Assembly (NCBI RefSeq): GCF_009856865.1
Contig: NZ_WVUD01000018.1
Coordinates: 1-64,000, forward strand
From: Solidesulfovibrio aerotolerans
GTDB lineage: Bacteria > Desulfobacterota > Desulfovibrionia > Desulfovibrionales > Desulfovibrionaceae
Length of the DNA: 64,000 bases
Reading direction: 5' to 3'
Numbering within the stretch: the stretch's first letter is position 1; each line of letters starts with the position of its first letter. The notes beneath the pieces are model-generated. The model made no database searches and was not told where the DNA came from. It worked only from the letters and a program-made list of their open reading frames with translations. Position numbers and translations under genes: made by a program. Positions 1 through 8,051 of the stretch are shown here, piece after piece.

Positions 1-242
1 TTGAACTTGATGTCATGGCAATTTATGCCATTTTTTCAAAATTGATCGCCTAAGTGGAAAGGCATCATGAGCTTGCACCAGTTGTCGCTTTCAGGCGTCA
101 AGCCTTTTCTTAGCCGGACAGTAATGATCAACAATATAGCTGTGAAAAGCGAGGCATCACTTTCAATAGAGTTTTTGGAGGAGATGCGTGCTCTATCCTA
201 TCGAATTCATCACATTATATAAATGGATTACGCCATGGGAAA

Positions 243-1904
243 GTGGCTGTGATCGGAAAGCACTTCCCTGGCCATATCGGCATATCTATCAGCCCTCACT
301 ACGGCCTACCAGTTAGCTATAAAGGCTACAGCGAATTAATCAAAGAAATTATTCCGTACCCCAGCTTGAAAGATTATCTAGATGGTATCATGACCGCGCA
401 CATTGTATTTCCTATAATAAAAAACGCTGCCCATCGATTCGTTACAACATCAAAACTGCTAGTCCATGATACTCTGCGCGGCGCAAATACTGTTTCTATA
501 GGCGACGACAGCTATCAGGCGCTTGGTTTTGATGATCATGTCGTTATGACAGATGACTTGAGTTCTATGACGGCTATTTCTGACTATATGCGCCAGGAAA
601 AAATTCCAAACCTTTCTGATTTAGTTTATCGTTCACTTCTCGCTGGGCATGATATGATCTTACTGTGCTCGGTAAGTGGAAACAAAAAAGATTCTTCGCT
701 ACACTTTGACGATATTGATAAAGTATACAACACATTAGTTTCAGCCTTTAAGGAAAAGGGCGCACCTGTATCTCAACTTAGAGACTCTGTAAAACGCATA
801 ATAAAACTGAAAGCTGAATTGTTTCACGAAGGGGGCAAACACTCCCTGTTTCCAAAAGCATTTACCTCAAATTATGATCCTGACTTTTTTATGCCCCAGT
901 TTCTTGTTGAAGAAAATTACGAAAGCATAGACAATTTTTACAAAGAAATAACACGCACAGCAATGACAAAAATTCATGAAACAAGCGACATAAAATCTAG
1001 ATATAAAATGGCAAAGAAGATATGCGTTGTAAATTTTATTGACAGTTGGGTTCCTCCGGCAAGAAAGAATAGTATTGAAACTTTTTATCGCAAAGAGCTA
1101 GTTGGCAAGGAAGTTTCTTTCATCACAGAAGTGCGCATGCAGCAGCCTCTAACCACCATAAAAAAGTTAATACAAGCAAAAATTGCTGACAATGACCTAG
1201 TCCTTATAAACTTAACATCACCACATGAGATTGGATTAGTTGCAGAAATAGCTAAGCTTGGAGAAAACGCAGCTGACCAGATTGTATTCTTCTTCCATTG
1301 TTCTCCTAAATTATTTCCTTGGGAATATTTAAACAGGTTCAATCTATTCGGATGCTTTTCAGAAATAGAACAAAGCTATTTTGCCGATATTGACTATTTA
1401 AAAGATGATATAAAGACTCTGCCTGTTTCAAAGCTCCCGCTAGCGCTTGGCGACAACGGTTCTTTTAACAGCATCTCCGAGGAATCAAGGAAACCGCCTG
1501 CAAATCCCATGAGTCCTCATTTTGGCACACCCTTTGAAAAAGAGGCCTTGTTTACGCTGAACAAGCAACTACGTGAACAAAATGAAAAATTAGAACAAAA
1601 AAATAATACACTCGAAAGCGACTACAGCAAAACGAAACGAGCCCTTTTGATATGTTATTGGTTAATATTTTTCGGCGGATGGGGGTATGCTGGACTTACA
1701 GTGTACAGATATTTGTCAGTTGTTGACACATCCTCGAATTCAAATGCGTGGCAAGGAGTAGTCGGATTTGTGCAGGCAAAAAAATTCTTTTTCCGGTTCC
1801 TCTTTGGCATTGGCGTAATCATTGTATCACTTGCTGTTGGCGAATTATCCGGCGTCCAGCCTTGGAAAACAATCAAAACCACGATAAGCTATCTCAAACT
1901 ATAG
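243..1904 (+). CDS. GH3 (NagZ-like) glycoside hydrolase remnant with C-terminal membrane segments
   Basis: Residues 6-11 read KHFPGH and a later MTDDLSSM segment matches the nucleophile-Asp motif of family 3 beta-N-acetylhexosaminidases. In NagZ the loop after KHFPGHG carries an Asp-Ser-His dyad; here it reads SPH, so the His is kept and the Asp is lost. The GTG at 243 is only a formal start. The same frame is open from 114 and its translation still looks like GH3 (GITFNRVFGGDA near 153-188), but no ATG, GTG or TTG lies between the stop at 111 and 243, and no barrel N-terminus is visible. The C-terminal half has a charged coiled coil (about residues 435-465) and two hydrophobic segments (about 470-490 and 520-540). 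Base composition is AT-rich, unlike everything downstream. Probably a truncated, acquired gene; activity doubtful. Confidence 0.6.
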   Translation: MAVIGKHFPGHIGISISPHYGLPVSYKGYSELIKEIIPYPSLKDYLDGIMTAHIVFPIIKNAAHRFVTTSKLLVHDTLRGANTVSIGDDSYQALGFDDHVVMTDDLSSMTAISDYMRQEKIPNLSDLVYRSLLAGHDMILLCSVSGNKKDSSLHFDDIDKVYNTLVSAFKEKGAPVSQLRDSVKRIIKLKAELFHEGGKHSLFPKAFTSNYDPDFFMPQFLVEENYESIDNFYKEITRTAMTKIHETSDIKSRYKMAKKICVVNFIDSWVPPARKNSIETFYRKELVGKEVSFITEVRMQQPLTTIKKLIQAKIADNDLVLINLTSPHEIGLVAEIAKLGENAADQIVFFFHCSPKLFPWEYLNRFNLFGCFSEIEQSYFADIDYLKDDIKTLPVSKLPLALGDNGSFNSISEESRKPPANPMSPHFGTPFEKEALFTLNKQLREQNEKLEQKNNTLESDYSKTKRALLICYWLIFFGGWGYAGLTVYRYLSVVDTSSNSNAWQGVVGFVQAKKFFFRFLFGIGVIIVSLAVGELSGVQPWKTIKTTISYLKL

Positions 1905-2112
1905 CATAATAAAATTATTTGTCTCGCCTGATTTTTGTTCTATTGAAAATGTGGTATTTAACTTTCCCTTACATTGAGCAACAATAATTTCAGAACCTAT
2001 TTCCTTGAGCGAGGCGTTCGGTCACGCATTTCCGGCAAGCCGGTTTCGTCTTCGCGTTTCATGCCCGCCAATATACAGAAACCTTTCATCAAAGACAATC
2101 ACCCGCCGCCCC

Positions 2113-2433
2113 CTACTGCAACACCACCCAGCGGTCGTCCACTTTTTTAAGCCGCAGCACCGTCTGTCTGGTCCCGCCCACGGATACCGGGCCGAGGTTG
2201 GCGGAGGCGACGATGGTCACCGTGGCTTCGTAGACGCCGTCGCCCTTGCTCTCTTTCTTGTCCACAATGAAGCGCTCGATGGGCACGGCGTTGCTCAAAA
2301 GACCAAGAATGTCGTTGCGCTGCACGGCGCTGCGAAAGGCCAGTTCCACGTCGGCGTCGGATGGGCCGAACAGCGAACAGCCCGGCAGCAGACACAGCGA
2401 GAACAGCAGACACAGGACAGGCAGGCGTTTCAT
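2113..2433 (-). CDS. small lipoprotein, function unknown
   Basis: The 106-residue product starts MKRLPVLCLLFSLCLLPGC, a type II signal peptide with lipobox LPGC, so the mature protein should be lipid-anchored. The ATG at 2433 was chosen over an upstream start because AGGAG lies 7 bases before it and it begins exactly at the signal peptide. The mature part is a small alpha/beta domain with a Lys-rich stretch and a strand-rich C-terminus ending in VDDRWVVLQ, similar in style to DUF4878/NTF2-like lipoproteins, but no family is assigned. It lies downstream of putA on the same strand, separated by a strong terminator, so it is probably transcribed on its own. Confidence 0.65.
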   Translation of the reverse strand: MKRLPVLCLLFSLCLLPGCSLFGPSDADVELAFRSAVQRNDILGLLSNAVPIERFIVDKKESKGDGVYEATVTIVASANLGPVSVGGTRQTVLRLKKVDDRWVVLQ

Positions 2434-2521
2434 GCGGCGACTCCTGAGGATGGATTGTGCTTCACATTGGGCCAAGGCCGACAGGAAAGTCAAGGCGCTG
2501 GCCGCTCCCCCTCCCCCAAAT

Positions 2522-2558
2522 AAAAAAAGCCGGGAGCGGTCCTCCGCCCCCGGCTTTT
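2522..2558 (-). terminator. Rho-independent terminator after putA
   Basis: An 11-bp G+C-rich stem with one mismatch (GCCGGGAGCGG opposite CCGCCCCCGGC) and a four-base loop. On the minus strand it is followed by seven T. It lies about 50 bases after the putA stop and should end the Lrp-putA transcript. A shorter T run on the plus strand could make it partly bidirectional. Confidence 0.85.
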
Positions 2559-2606
2559 CATTGTCTCATTATCGCAGCTTCACGGCTTCGCGCCGCGCGT
2601 CGCGCC

Positions 2607-5600
2607 CTACTCCACCCACTCGTCATCCGCATCAATGGGCGTAAAGCCGCGACGGATAGTATTTTCCGTCACCACGCGCGGATCGACGAATTGCAGCAGA
2701 TAATCCGGGCCGCCGGCCTTGGAACCCACGCCCGACATCTTGGAGCCGCCAAAGGGCTGGCGGCCGACCATGGCCCCGACGCTGTTGCGGTTGAGATACA
2801 GGTTGCCAACGCGAAACTCTTTGCGCGCCTTTTCCAGATGGCGCGGGCTGCGGCTGTAGACGCCGCCGGTCAGCGCATAGCGCGTGCCAACCGCCCAGGC
2901 GATGGCCTCGTCAAAGTCCTTGGCCCGCATGACCGACAGCACCGGCCCGAAAATCTCTTCCTGGGCCAGCCGGTGTTCCGGGCGGATGCCCTCCACCACC
3001 ACCAGCGGCGCGAAATAGCCCTTGCCGTCCACCGTACGCTCGACCAGCACTTTGCCTTCCTGGCGGGCCAGCGCCGCATATTCGCGCACCTTGGCCTGCT
3101 GCGAAGCGTCCACCACCGGTCCCATGGCGTTTTGCGGGTCTTCGGACGGCCCGATCTTCAAGCACTCGCAGGCCTCTTTGAGGCGCGCCGTGAAGCGCTC
3201 ATAGATGGAATCGACCACGATGACCCTTGAGCAGGCCGAGCACTTCTGGCCCTGGAAGCCAAAGGCCGAATAGGCAACGCCCAGGACCGCTTCGTCGAGG
3301 TCGGCGTCATCATCCACGATGATGGCGTTCTTGCCGCCCATCTCGGCGATGACCCGCTTGCAATACTCCTGGCCGGGCTGCACCTTGGCCGCCTTCTCGA
3401 TGATGCGAAGGCCCACGTCCATGGAGCCGGTGAAGGCAATGGTGCTGATCGCCGGATGCTCGACCAGATAGTCGCCCATGACCGAGCCGCGACCGGGGCA
3501 GAAGTTGAACACCCCGTCCGGCAGGCCCGCTTCCTTGAAAATGGCCACCATGCCGTGGCCGATGAGCGAGGCCAGACTTGAGGGCTTGAAAACAACGGTA
3601 TTGCCGGTGACGATGGCCGCCGAGGTCATGCCGAGCGAAATGGCCAGCGGGAAATTCCAGGGCGCGATGACAGCGGCCACGCCCTTGGCTTCGTAGAACA
3701 GGTGGTTCTTCTCGCCCGGCTCCCGGCCCATGCGGCGCGGCGTGCCCAGACGGATGGCCTCGCGGGCATAGTATTCCAGGAAATCAATGGCCTCGCCCAC
3801 GTCATTATAAGCCTGATCCCACTGCTTGCCGACTTCCAGGACCTGGACGGCAGACAAAGCCACGATCTCGCGCCGGGCGATGGCGGCGGCTTTGAGCAGC
3901 ACGTCGGCGCGCTCACGCGGCGTCTTGTCGCGCCAGGGACCATGAGCGGCCTTGGCCGCGGCAATGGCGGCGTCCACTTCGGCAATGCCGGCCTGACAAA
4001 CATTGGCCAGCACTTCGTCCGGGTCGGCCGGATTGACGGTGGGGATGCGGTCGCTCGTCTCGATCAGTTTGCCGCCGATGGCGAGCGGGATGGTCTGGCC
4101 GGCCTTGGCCCGCACGGCGGCAATGGCCGCCGGAAAGGCCGAGCGCAGATCGGCCAGGGTGAAATCGGCCAGCGGCTCGCCCCGAAAGGCGGTCAGACCG
4201 TCGATGGCCGCCGGCGTGGCCGGTTCGCGCATGGACTGGCGGGTCAGTTCGCGCGCCAGGGTCTTTTCCGGATTTTCCAGCAGCACGTCCTCGGCTTCGC
4301 CGTCGGCAAAGCTCAGGCGCAAAAACGATTCGTTGGCCGTGTTTTCCAGCAGCCGCCGCACCAGATAGGCCATGCCCGGCAGCAGTTCGCCGTAGGGGCA
4401 ATAGAGACGCACCCGGCCAGCGACTTTGAGCAGCCCTTTGCGCACCGGCTCGGCCATGCCGTAAAGCGCCTGGAACTCAAAGCGCGCATCGGCCACGCCC
4501 AGTTCCGAAGCCGTCTCCATGACGCTGGCAATGGTGCGGATGTTGTGGGAGGCGCACTGAAAATAAATCAGATCGCTGTTTTCCAGGATAATGCGCGAGA
4601 GCTTTTCATAGGCGATGTCGGACTCGGGCTTTTTGGTCCACACCGGCACGGGCCAGCCCATTTGCTTGGCCACCACTGTCTCGTAGTCCCAGTACGCGCC
4701 CTTGACGAGGCGAATGCCAAAGGGCAGCCCCTGGGCGCGGCCCCACTCGATCAGCCCGTTTAAATCATGCTCGGTGTCGCGCAGATAGGCCTGCAACACG
4801 ATGGACAGATGCGGATAGTCGCGAAATTCCGGTTCGCTGCGCAGGCGCTTAAACAGCTCAATGGTGATGTCTTTGTATTTGACCTGCTCCATGTCGATGC
4901 AAAACGCGCCGCCAAGGGCCACAATCTTGCGGTAGACCGGCCGCATGCGGGCCAGGATACCCTCGACAGACCCCTCGAAATCCATGGGCTTGGCCTGGGA
5001 AAAGAGTGCCGAAGGCTTGATCGACGCATTGACCCGGGGGGCGCTGCCCCAGTCGAGGCCCCCACCACCCGTGCCAAAGGGCTTCCAGGAGCCTTGCTCG
5101 GCGGCAATGCCGTCCAGTACTTCCAGATAGCCGTCGCGGTAGGCGTCGGATTCGCCCTCGGACACGGTCGCTTCGCCCAGCAGATCGACGGTGAAGGCAA
5201 AACCGTCCTTGCGGATCTTGGCAATATTTTTAACGGCTTCCTTGGTCTTTTCGCCCACGATAAACTGGCGCGCCATGCCCTCGATATTGGAGCGGATGGC
5301 CTTGCCCATGAGCTTGGCCGCCACCCCCCCGAACATGCCCGACTTTTCCGCCCCCCACTTGAGCACCGGCGGAATATCCCCGGCGTCGCCGCCGGAAAAA
5401 TATTCCTCGATGTGCCGCGAAAGGTTGTCCGAGGTGGTCAGATAGGGCAAAACATCCACGAACCGGAACAGCTGGACCTTAAAGGCCTCGTTCTGCATGG
5501 CCCAGTCCATGACCTTGCCGGTCCAGAAGCCCTTGTTGAAAATGGAAGGCGACTCACCCCGGATGCTGGCGAAAAAGGCCTTGCCGCGCTGGCGGATGGC

Positions 5601-5624
5601 CTCGTCGAGCTGCGATTGCATCAT
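2607..5624 (-). CDS. putA: bifunctional proline dehydrogenase / L-glutamate gamma-semialdehyde dehydrogenase (PutA type)
   Basis: The 1005-residue protein oxidises proline to glutamate in two steps. The N-terminal half (about 90-450) is the FAD-dependent proline dehydrogenase barrel, with FGIRLVKGAYWDYE typical of its active site. The C-terminal half (about 500-990) is an aldehyde dehydrogenase with the glycine motif IAFTGSMDVG and catalytic Cys in GFQGQKCSACS. There is no N-terminal ribbon-helix-helix domain, so unlike E. coli PutA it is not its own repressor. The length is typical for short PutA enzymes. The first ATG overlaps the stop of the upstream Lrp-type regulator by one base, so the two are translationally coupled. 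The regulator is the likely proline-responsive controller. Confidence 0.95.
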   Translation of the reverse strand: MMQSQLDEAIRQRGKAFFASIRGESPSIFNKGFWTGKVMDWAMQNEAFKVQLFRFVDVLPYLTTSDNLSRHIEEYFSGGDAGDIPPVLKWGAEKSGMFGGVAAKLMGKAIRSNIEGMARQFIVGEKTKEAVKNIAKIRKDGFAFTVDLLGEATVSEGESDAYRDGYLEVLDGIAAEQGSWKPFGTGGGGLDWGSAPRVNASIKPSALFSQAKPMDFEGSVEGILARMRPVYRKIVALGGAFCIDMEQVKYKDITIELFKRLRSEPEFRDYPHLSIVLQAYLRDTEHDLNGLIEWGRAQGLPFGIRLVKGAYWDYETVVAKQMGWPVPVWTKKPESDIAYEKLSRIILENSDLIYFQCASHNIRTIASVMETASELGVADARFEFQALYGMAEPVRKGLLKVAGRVRLYCPYGELLPGMAYLVRRLLENTANESFLRLSFADGEAEDVLLENPEKTLARELTRQSMREPATPAAIDGLTAFRGEPLADFTLADLRSAFPAAIAAVRAKAGQTIPLAIGGKLIETSDRIPTVNPADPDEVLANVCQAGIAEVDAAIAAAKAAHGPWRDKTPRERADVLLKAAAIARREIVALSAVQVLEVGKQWDQAYNDVGEAIDFLEYYAREAIRLGTPRRMGREPGEKNHLFYEAKGVAAVIAPWNFPLAISLGMTSAAIVTGNTVVFKPSSLASLIGHGMVAIFKEAGLPDGVFNFCPGRGSVMGDYLVEHPAISTIAFTGSMDVGLRIIEKAAKVQPGQEYCKRVIAEMGGKNAIIVDDDADLDEAVLGVAYSAFGFQGQKCSACSRVIVVDSIYERFTARLKEACECLKIGPSEDPQNAMGPVVDASQQAKVREYAALARQEGKVLVERTVDGKGYFAPLVVVEGIRPEHRLAQEEIFGPVLSVMRAKDFDEAIAWAVGTRYALTGGVYSRSPRHLEKARKEFRVGNLYLNRNSVGAMVGRQPFGGSKMSGVGSKAGGPDYLLQFVDPRVVTENTIRRGFTPIDADDEWVE

Positions 5625-6094
5625 TATTCTCCCGGTTGCGGCAGCGCGCCGAGCGGCAGCGCACCTGTTTCCTTGACGGTTTGCAGCACCACCGTGGTAT
5701 TGGTGTCGCGCACGGTGGAAAGCCGGCCAATAACCTTGAGCAGATCGGCCAGCGACCTGGTGTCCGGGGCGCGCACCTTGATCAGGTAAGCAGCCGTCCC
5801 GGCCACATAATGGACTTCCTGGACCCCGGGCACGCCGGCCAATTGCTGGCCGGTGTCGATGGCCCCCACCGGCTCGTCGGTCTTGACGAAAGTGAAGGCG
5901 GTCAGGTCCAATTCGACTTTGGACGGATCGATGCGGGCCTCGTAGCCGGTGATGACGCCCTTGCGCTCCAGCTTGCGCACCCGCTCCAGCACCGCCGAAG
6001 GGGCCATGGCCACAGCCCGGGCAATGTCGGCGTTGGACGTGCGCGCATTGTCCTGAAGGATCATCAGAATCCGGCGGTCGATTTCGTCGATCAT
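5624..6094 (-). CDS. Lrp/AsnC family transcriptional regulator of putA
   Basis: An N-terminal winged HTH (IDEIDRRILMILQDNARTS followed by the recognition helix VAMAPSAVLERVRKLE) precedes an AsnC/RAM ligand-binding domain. The start at 6094 (MIDEIDRRIL) was chosen because AGGAG sits 9 bases upstream and most Lrp proteins begin there; an upstream ATG at 6139 would add 15 residues and lies in the promoter region. The stop overlaps the putA start, so it is the first gene of a two-gene operon. By analogy with PutR/BkdR-type regulators it probably activates putA with proline as effector; the effector is inferred only from context. Confidence 0.9.
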   Translation of the reverse strand: MIDEIDRRILMILQDNARTSNADIARAVAMAPSAVLERVRKLERKGVITGYEARIDPSKVELDLTAFTFVKTDEPVGAIDTGQQLAGVPGVQEVHYVAGTAAYLIKVRAPDTRSLADLLKVIGRLSTVRDTNTTVVLQTVKETGALPLGALPQPGE

Positions 6095-6118
6095 TCTTGT
6101 TATCTCCTGATATCGAGT

Positions 6119-6147
6119 TAAAAATTCGATTTTGTCCATCTTGTCAA
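6119..6147 (-). promoter_or_regulatory. sigma70-type promoter for the Lrp-putA operon
   Basis: On the minus strand there is a perfect TTGACA (6147-6142), a 17-base spacer and an AT-rich -10 (TTTTTA, 6124-6119). This predicts a very short leader before the AGGAG and the ATG at 6094. The AT-rich stretch around the -10 is also where an Lrp-type protein could bind. Confidence 0.5.
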
Positions 6148-6202
6148 GTGGTTTCTTCTGTTTGGCCCGGTCAAAAACCGAACAACCTTCGGAGAGGAAA
6201 AC

Positions 6203-7810
6203 ATGCTGCTATTTAAGCGCGTTGGACCGTTTGTCGGGATGCTGCTCCTGGTGGCTGCAACCGCCCTGGCCGGGGACGACCTGACCCTGACCATCCTGCA
6301 CACCAACGACATCCACGCCCATCTGGCCTCCTTCGACGAATTCGGGGCGTTTTGCGACAAGGCCAAAGACGCGGCCGGCAAATGCCAGGGCGGCGCGGCC
6401 CGGCTGGCCACGGCAGTGGCCCGGCAGCGGGCCAAGGGCGGCAACATCCTGCTGCTCGACGCCGGCGACCAGTTCCAGGGGACGCTTTTTTTCACCAAAT
6501 ACAAAGGCGAAGCCTCGGCCTTTTTCATGAACCGCCTGGGCTACGATGCCATGACCCTGGGTAATCACGAATTCGACGACGGCCCGGCCACTTTGGCGAA
6601 TTTTATTCGGTCCCTCAAGTTCCCCATGCTCGGGGCAAACGTCGATGTCACGGCCTCGCCTGACCTCAAAGGCTTGATCGCGCCGTATAACGTTCGCGAA
6701 TTCGACGGGAAAAAAGTCGGGATCATCGGCCTGGGCCAGCCCAAAACCGCCCAGATGTCCAGCCCTGGCCCAAACGTGACCTTTGCCGCTGCGGCCGGGC
6801 CGGTCAAAAAAGCCCTGGCCGCGCTCAAAGCCCAGGGCGTCTCCAGCATCATTGTCCTGAGCCACCTGGGCCTTACGGGAGATAAAAAACTCGCCGCCGC
6901 CGTGCCCGGCATCGATATCATCGTCGGCGGCCACAGCCACGTGCTTCTGGCCAATGACGCCCCCGAAGCCGTCGGCCCCTGCCCTCTCGTTATCGACGGC
7001 CCGGACGGCGGCAAAACACGCATCGTCACCGCCGGCTCCTGGGGCCGCTACCTGGGCGTGGCCCACGCCTCCTTCGACGCCGACGGCCAGATCGCCTCCT
7101 TTGACGGCAACCCCGTGCGCCTTGACGCCGCCATGCCCGAAGATCCCGCCACGTTGGCCGAGGTGGACCGCTTCGCCAAACCCCTGGACGCGTTCCGGGC
7201 CACCGTCATCGGCCAGACCGACACCCCGCTGGGTGCCGCCATGTGCCGCCAGGAAGAATGCGCCGCCGGCGATGTGCTGGCCGAAGCCCTGCTGGCCGGC
7301 GGCCGCCGTTTCGGCGCAACCATCGCCCTGGCCAACGGCGGCAGCATCCGCGCCGGCATCGCCCCCGGCACAATAACCCTGGGCGACGCGCTCACCGCCT
7401 ACCCCTTCGCCAATACCCTCATCGTCCTCACCCTGACCGGGGCCGAGCTCAAAGCCGCCCTGGAACACGGCGTTGCCAACGTCGGTGCCACCGACGGCAC
7501 CGGCCGCTTCCCGCAAGTCGCCGGCTTGACTTATACCTATAATCCGGCCAACCCCGCCGGCAGCCGTATCGTCGCCATCGCCACCGCCGACGCCAACGGC
7601 ACCTTCTCTCCGTTAAACCCCGCCGCCGACTACCGCCTAGCCATCAGCGACTTCCTCTTTCGCGGCGGCGACGGCTACACAATGTTTCACAAAAACGGCC
7701 GCGACGTCGAAAACGACGGCCCGGCCACCGTCGATCTCGTGGCCTCATGGCTCGGCACCCACAGCCCGCTGCACCTGGAACTGGACGGCCGCATCGCTGT
7801 GGCAAAATAG
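6203..7810 (+). CDS. periplasmic 5'-nucleotidase / 2',3'-cyclic phosphodiesterase (UshA family)
   Basis: The 535-residue protein has a signal peptide (residues 1-23, cleaved near ALA-GD). The metallophosphatase motifs follow in order: LHTNDIHAHL, LLLDAGDQFQGT, MTLGNHEFDDG, IVLSHLGL and VGGHSHVL. The C-terminal substrate-binding domain carries ALANGGSIRAGI and RGGDGYTMF. It should hydrolyse extracellular nucleotides in the periplasm to nucleosides and phosphate. GGAGAGG lies 6 bases before the ATG. It is divergent from the Lrp-putA operon and followed by a hairpin-rich spacer, so it is probably monocistronic. Confidence 0.92.
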   Translation: MLLFKRVGPFVGMLLLVAATALAGDDLTLTILHTNDIHAHLASFDEFGAFCDKAKDAAGKCQGGAARLATAVARQRAKGGNILLLDAGDQFQGTLFFTKYKGEASAFFMNRLGYDAMTLGNHEFDDGPATLANFIRSLKFPMLGANVDVTASPDLKGLIAPYNVREFDGKKVGIIGLGQPKTAQMSSPGPNVTFAAAAGPVKKALAALKAQGVSSIIVLSHLGLTGDKKLAAAVPGIDIIVGGHSHVLLANDAPEAVGPCPLVIDGPDGGKTRIVTAGSWGRYLGVAHASFDADGQIASFDGNPVRLDAAMPEDPATLAEVDRFAKPLDAFRATVIGQTDTPLGAAMCRQEECAAGDVLAEALLAGGRRFGATIALANGGSIRAGIAPGTITLGDALTAYPFANTLIVLTLTGAELKAALEHGVANVGATDGTGRFPQVAGLTYTYNPANPAGSRIVAIATADANGTFSPLNPAADYRLAISDFLFRGGDGYTMFHKNGRDVENDGPATVDLVASWLGTHSPLHLELDGRIAVAK

Positions 7811-7818
7811 TTGGGCTT

Positions 7819-7920
7819 GGGGCTTTGCCCCAGACCCTGCCAAGAGAGGCACTGCCTTGGCCTCTCCGCCAGGGTTCTGTCCTGGACCCGGGAACCGTTT
7901 GGTCCAGGGCAAAACCCTGG
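7819..7920. repeat. hairpin-rich intergenic spacer with a nested perfect inverted repeat
   Basis: A small hairpin TGGGGC-TTT-GCCCCA (7819-7833) is followed by a larger nested one: CCAGGGTT (7869-7876) pairs with AACCCTGG (7913-7920), and inside a symmetric 4+4 base interruption CCTGGACC (7881-7888) pairs with GGTCCAGG (7901-7908). No T run follows, so it is not a classical terminator. It sits between the nucleotidase and the next regulator gene. Confidence 0.6.
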
Positions 7921-8051
7921 CAGGCTCCGGGCCAGCATCCCGGGGGAGCTTGCCGGCATTGACTTCCCGGCGGCAAAGCTGGAACAAAGGCCCCGACAAC
8001 GCGACTGTGCTGCGCTGCTCGCGCGGCGTTGCAGAAGGGAGAATTATCGCC

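Noticed and set aside
2005-2523. 172-aa plus-strand frame opposite the lipoprotein gene
   Set aside because: The minus strand has a clean lipoprotein signal and ribosome binding site; the plus frame has none.
6209-7516. 435-aa open frame on the minus strand
   Set aside because: Antisense to the 5'-nucleotidase gene, Gly-rich shadow without motifs.
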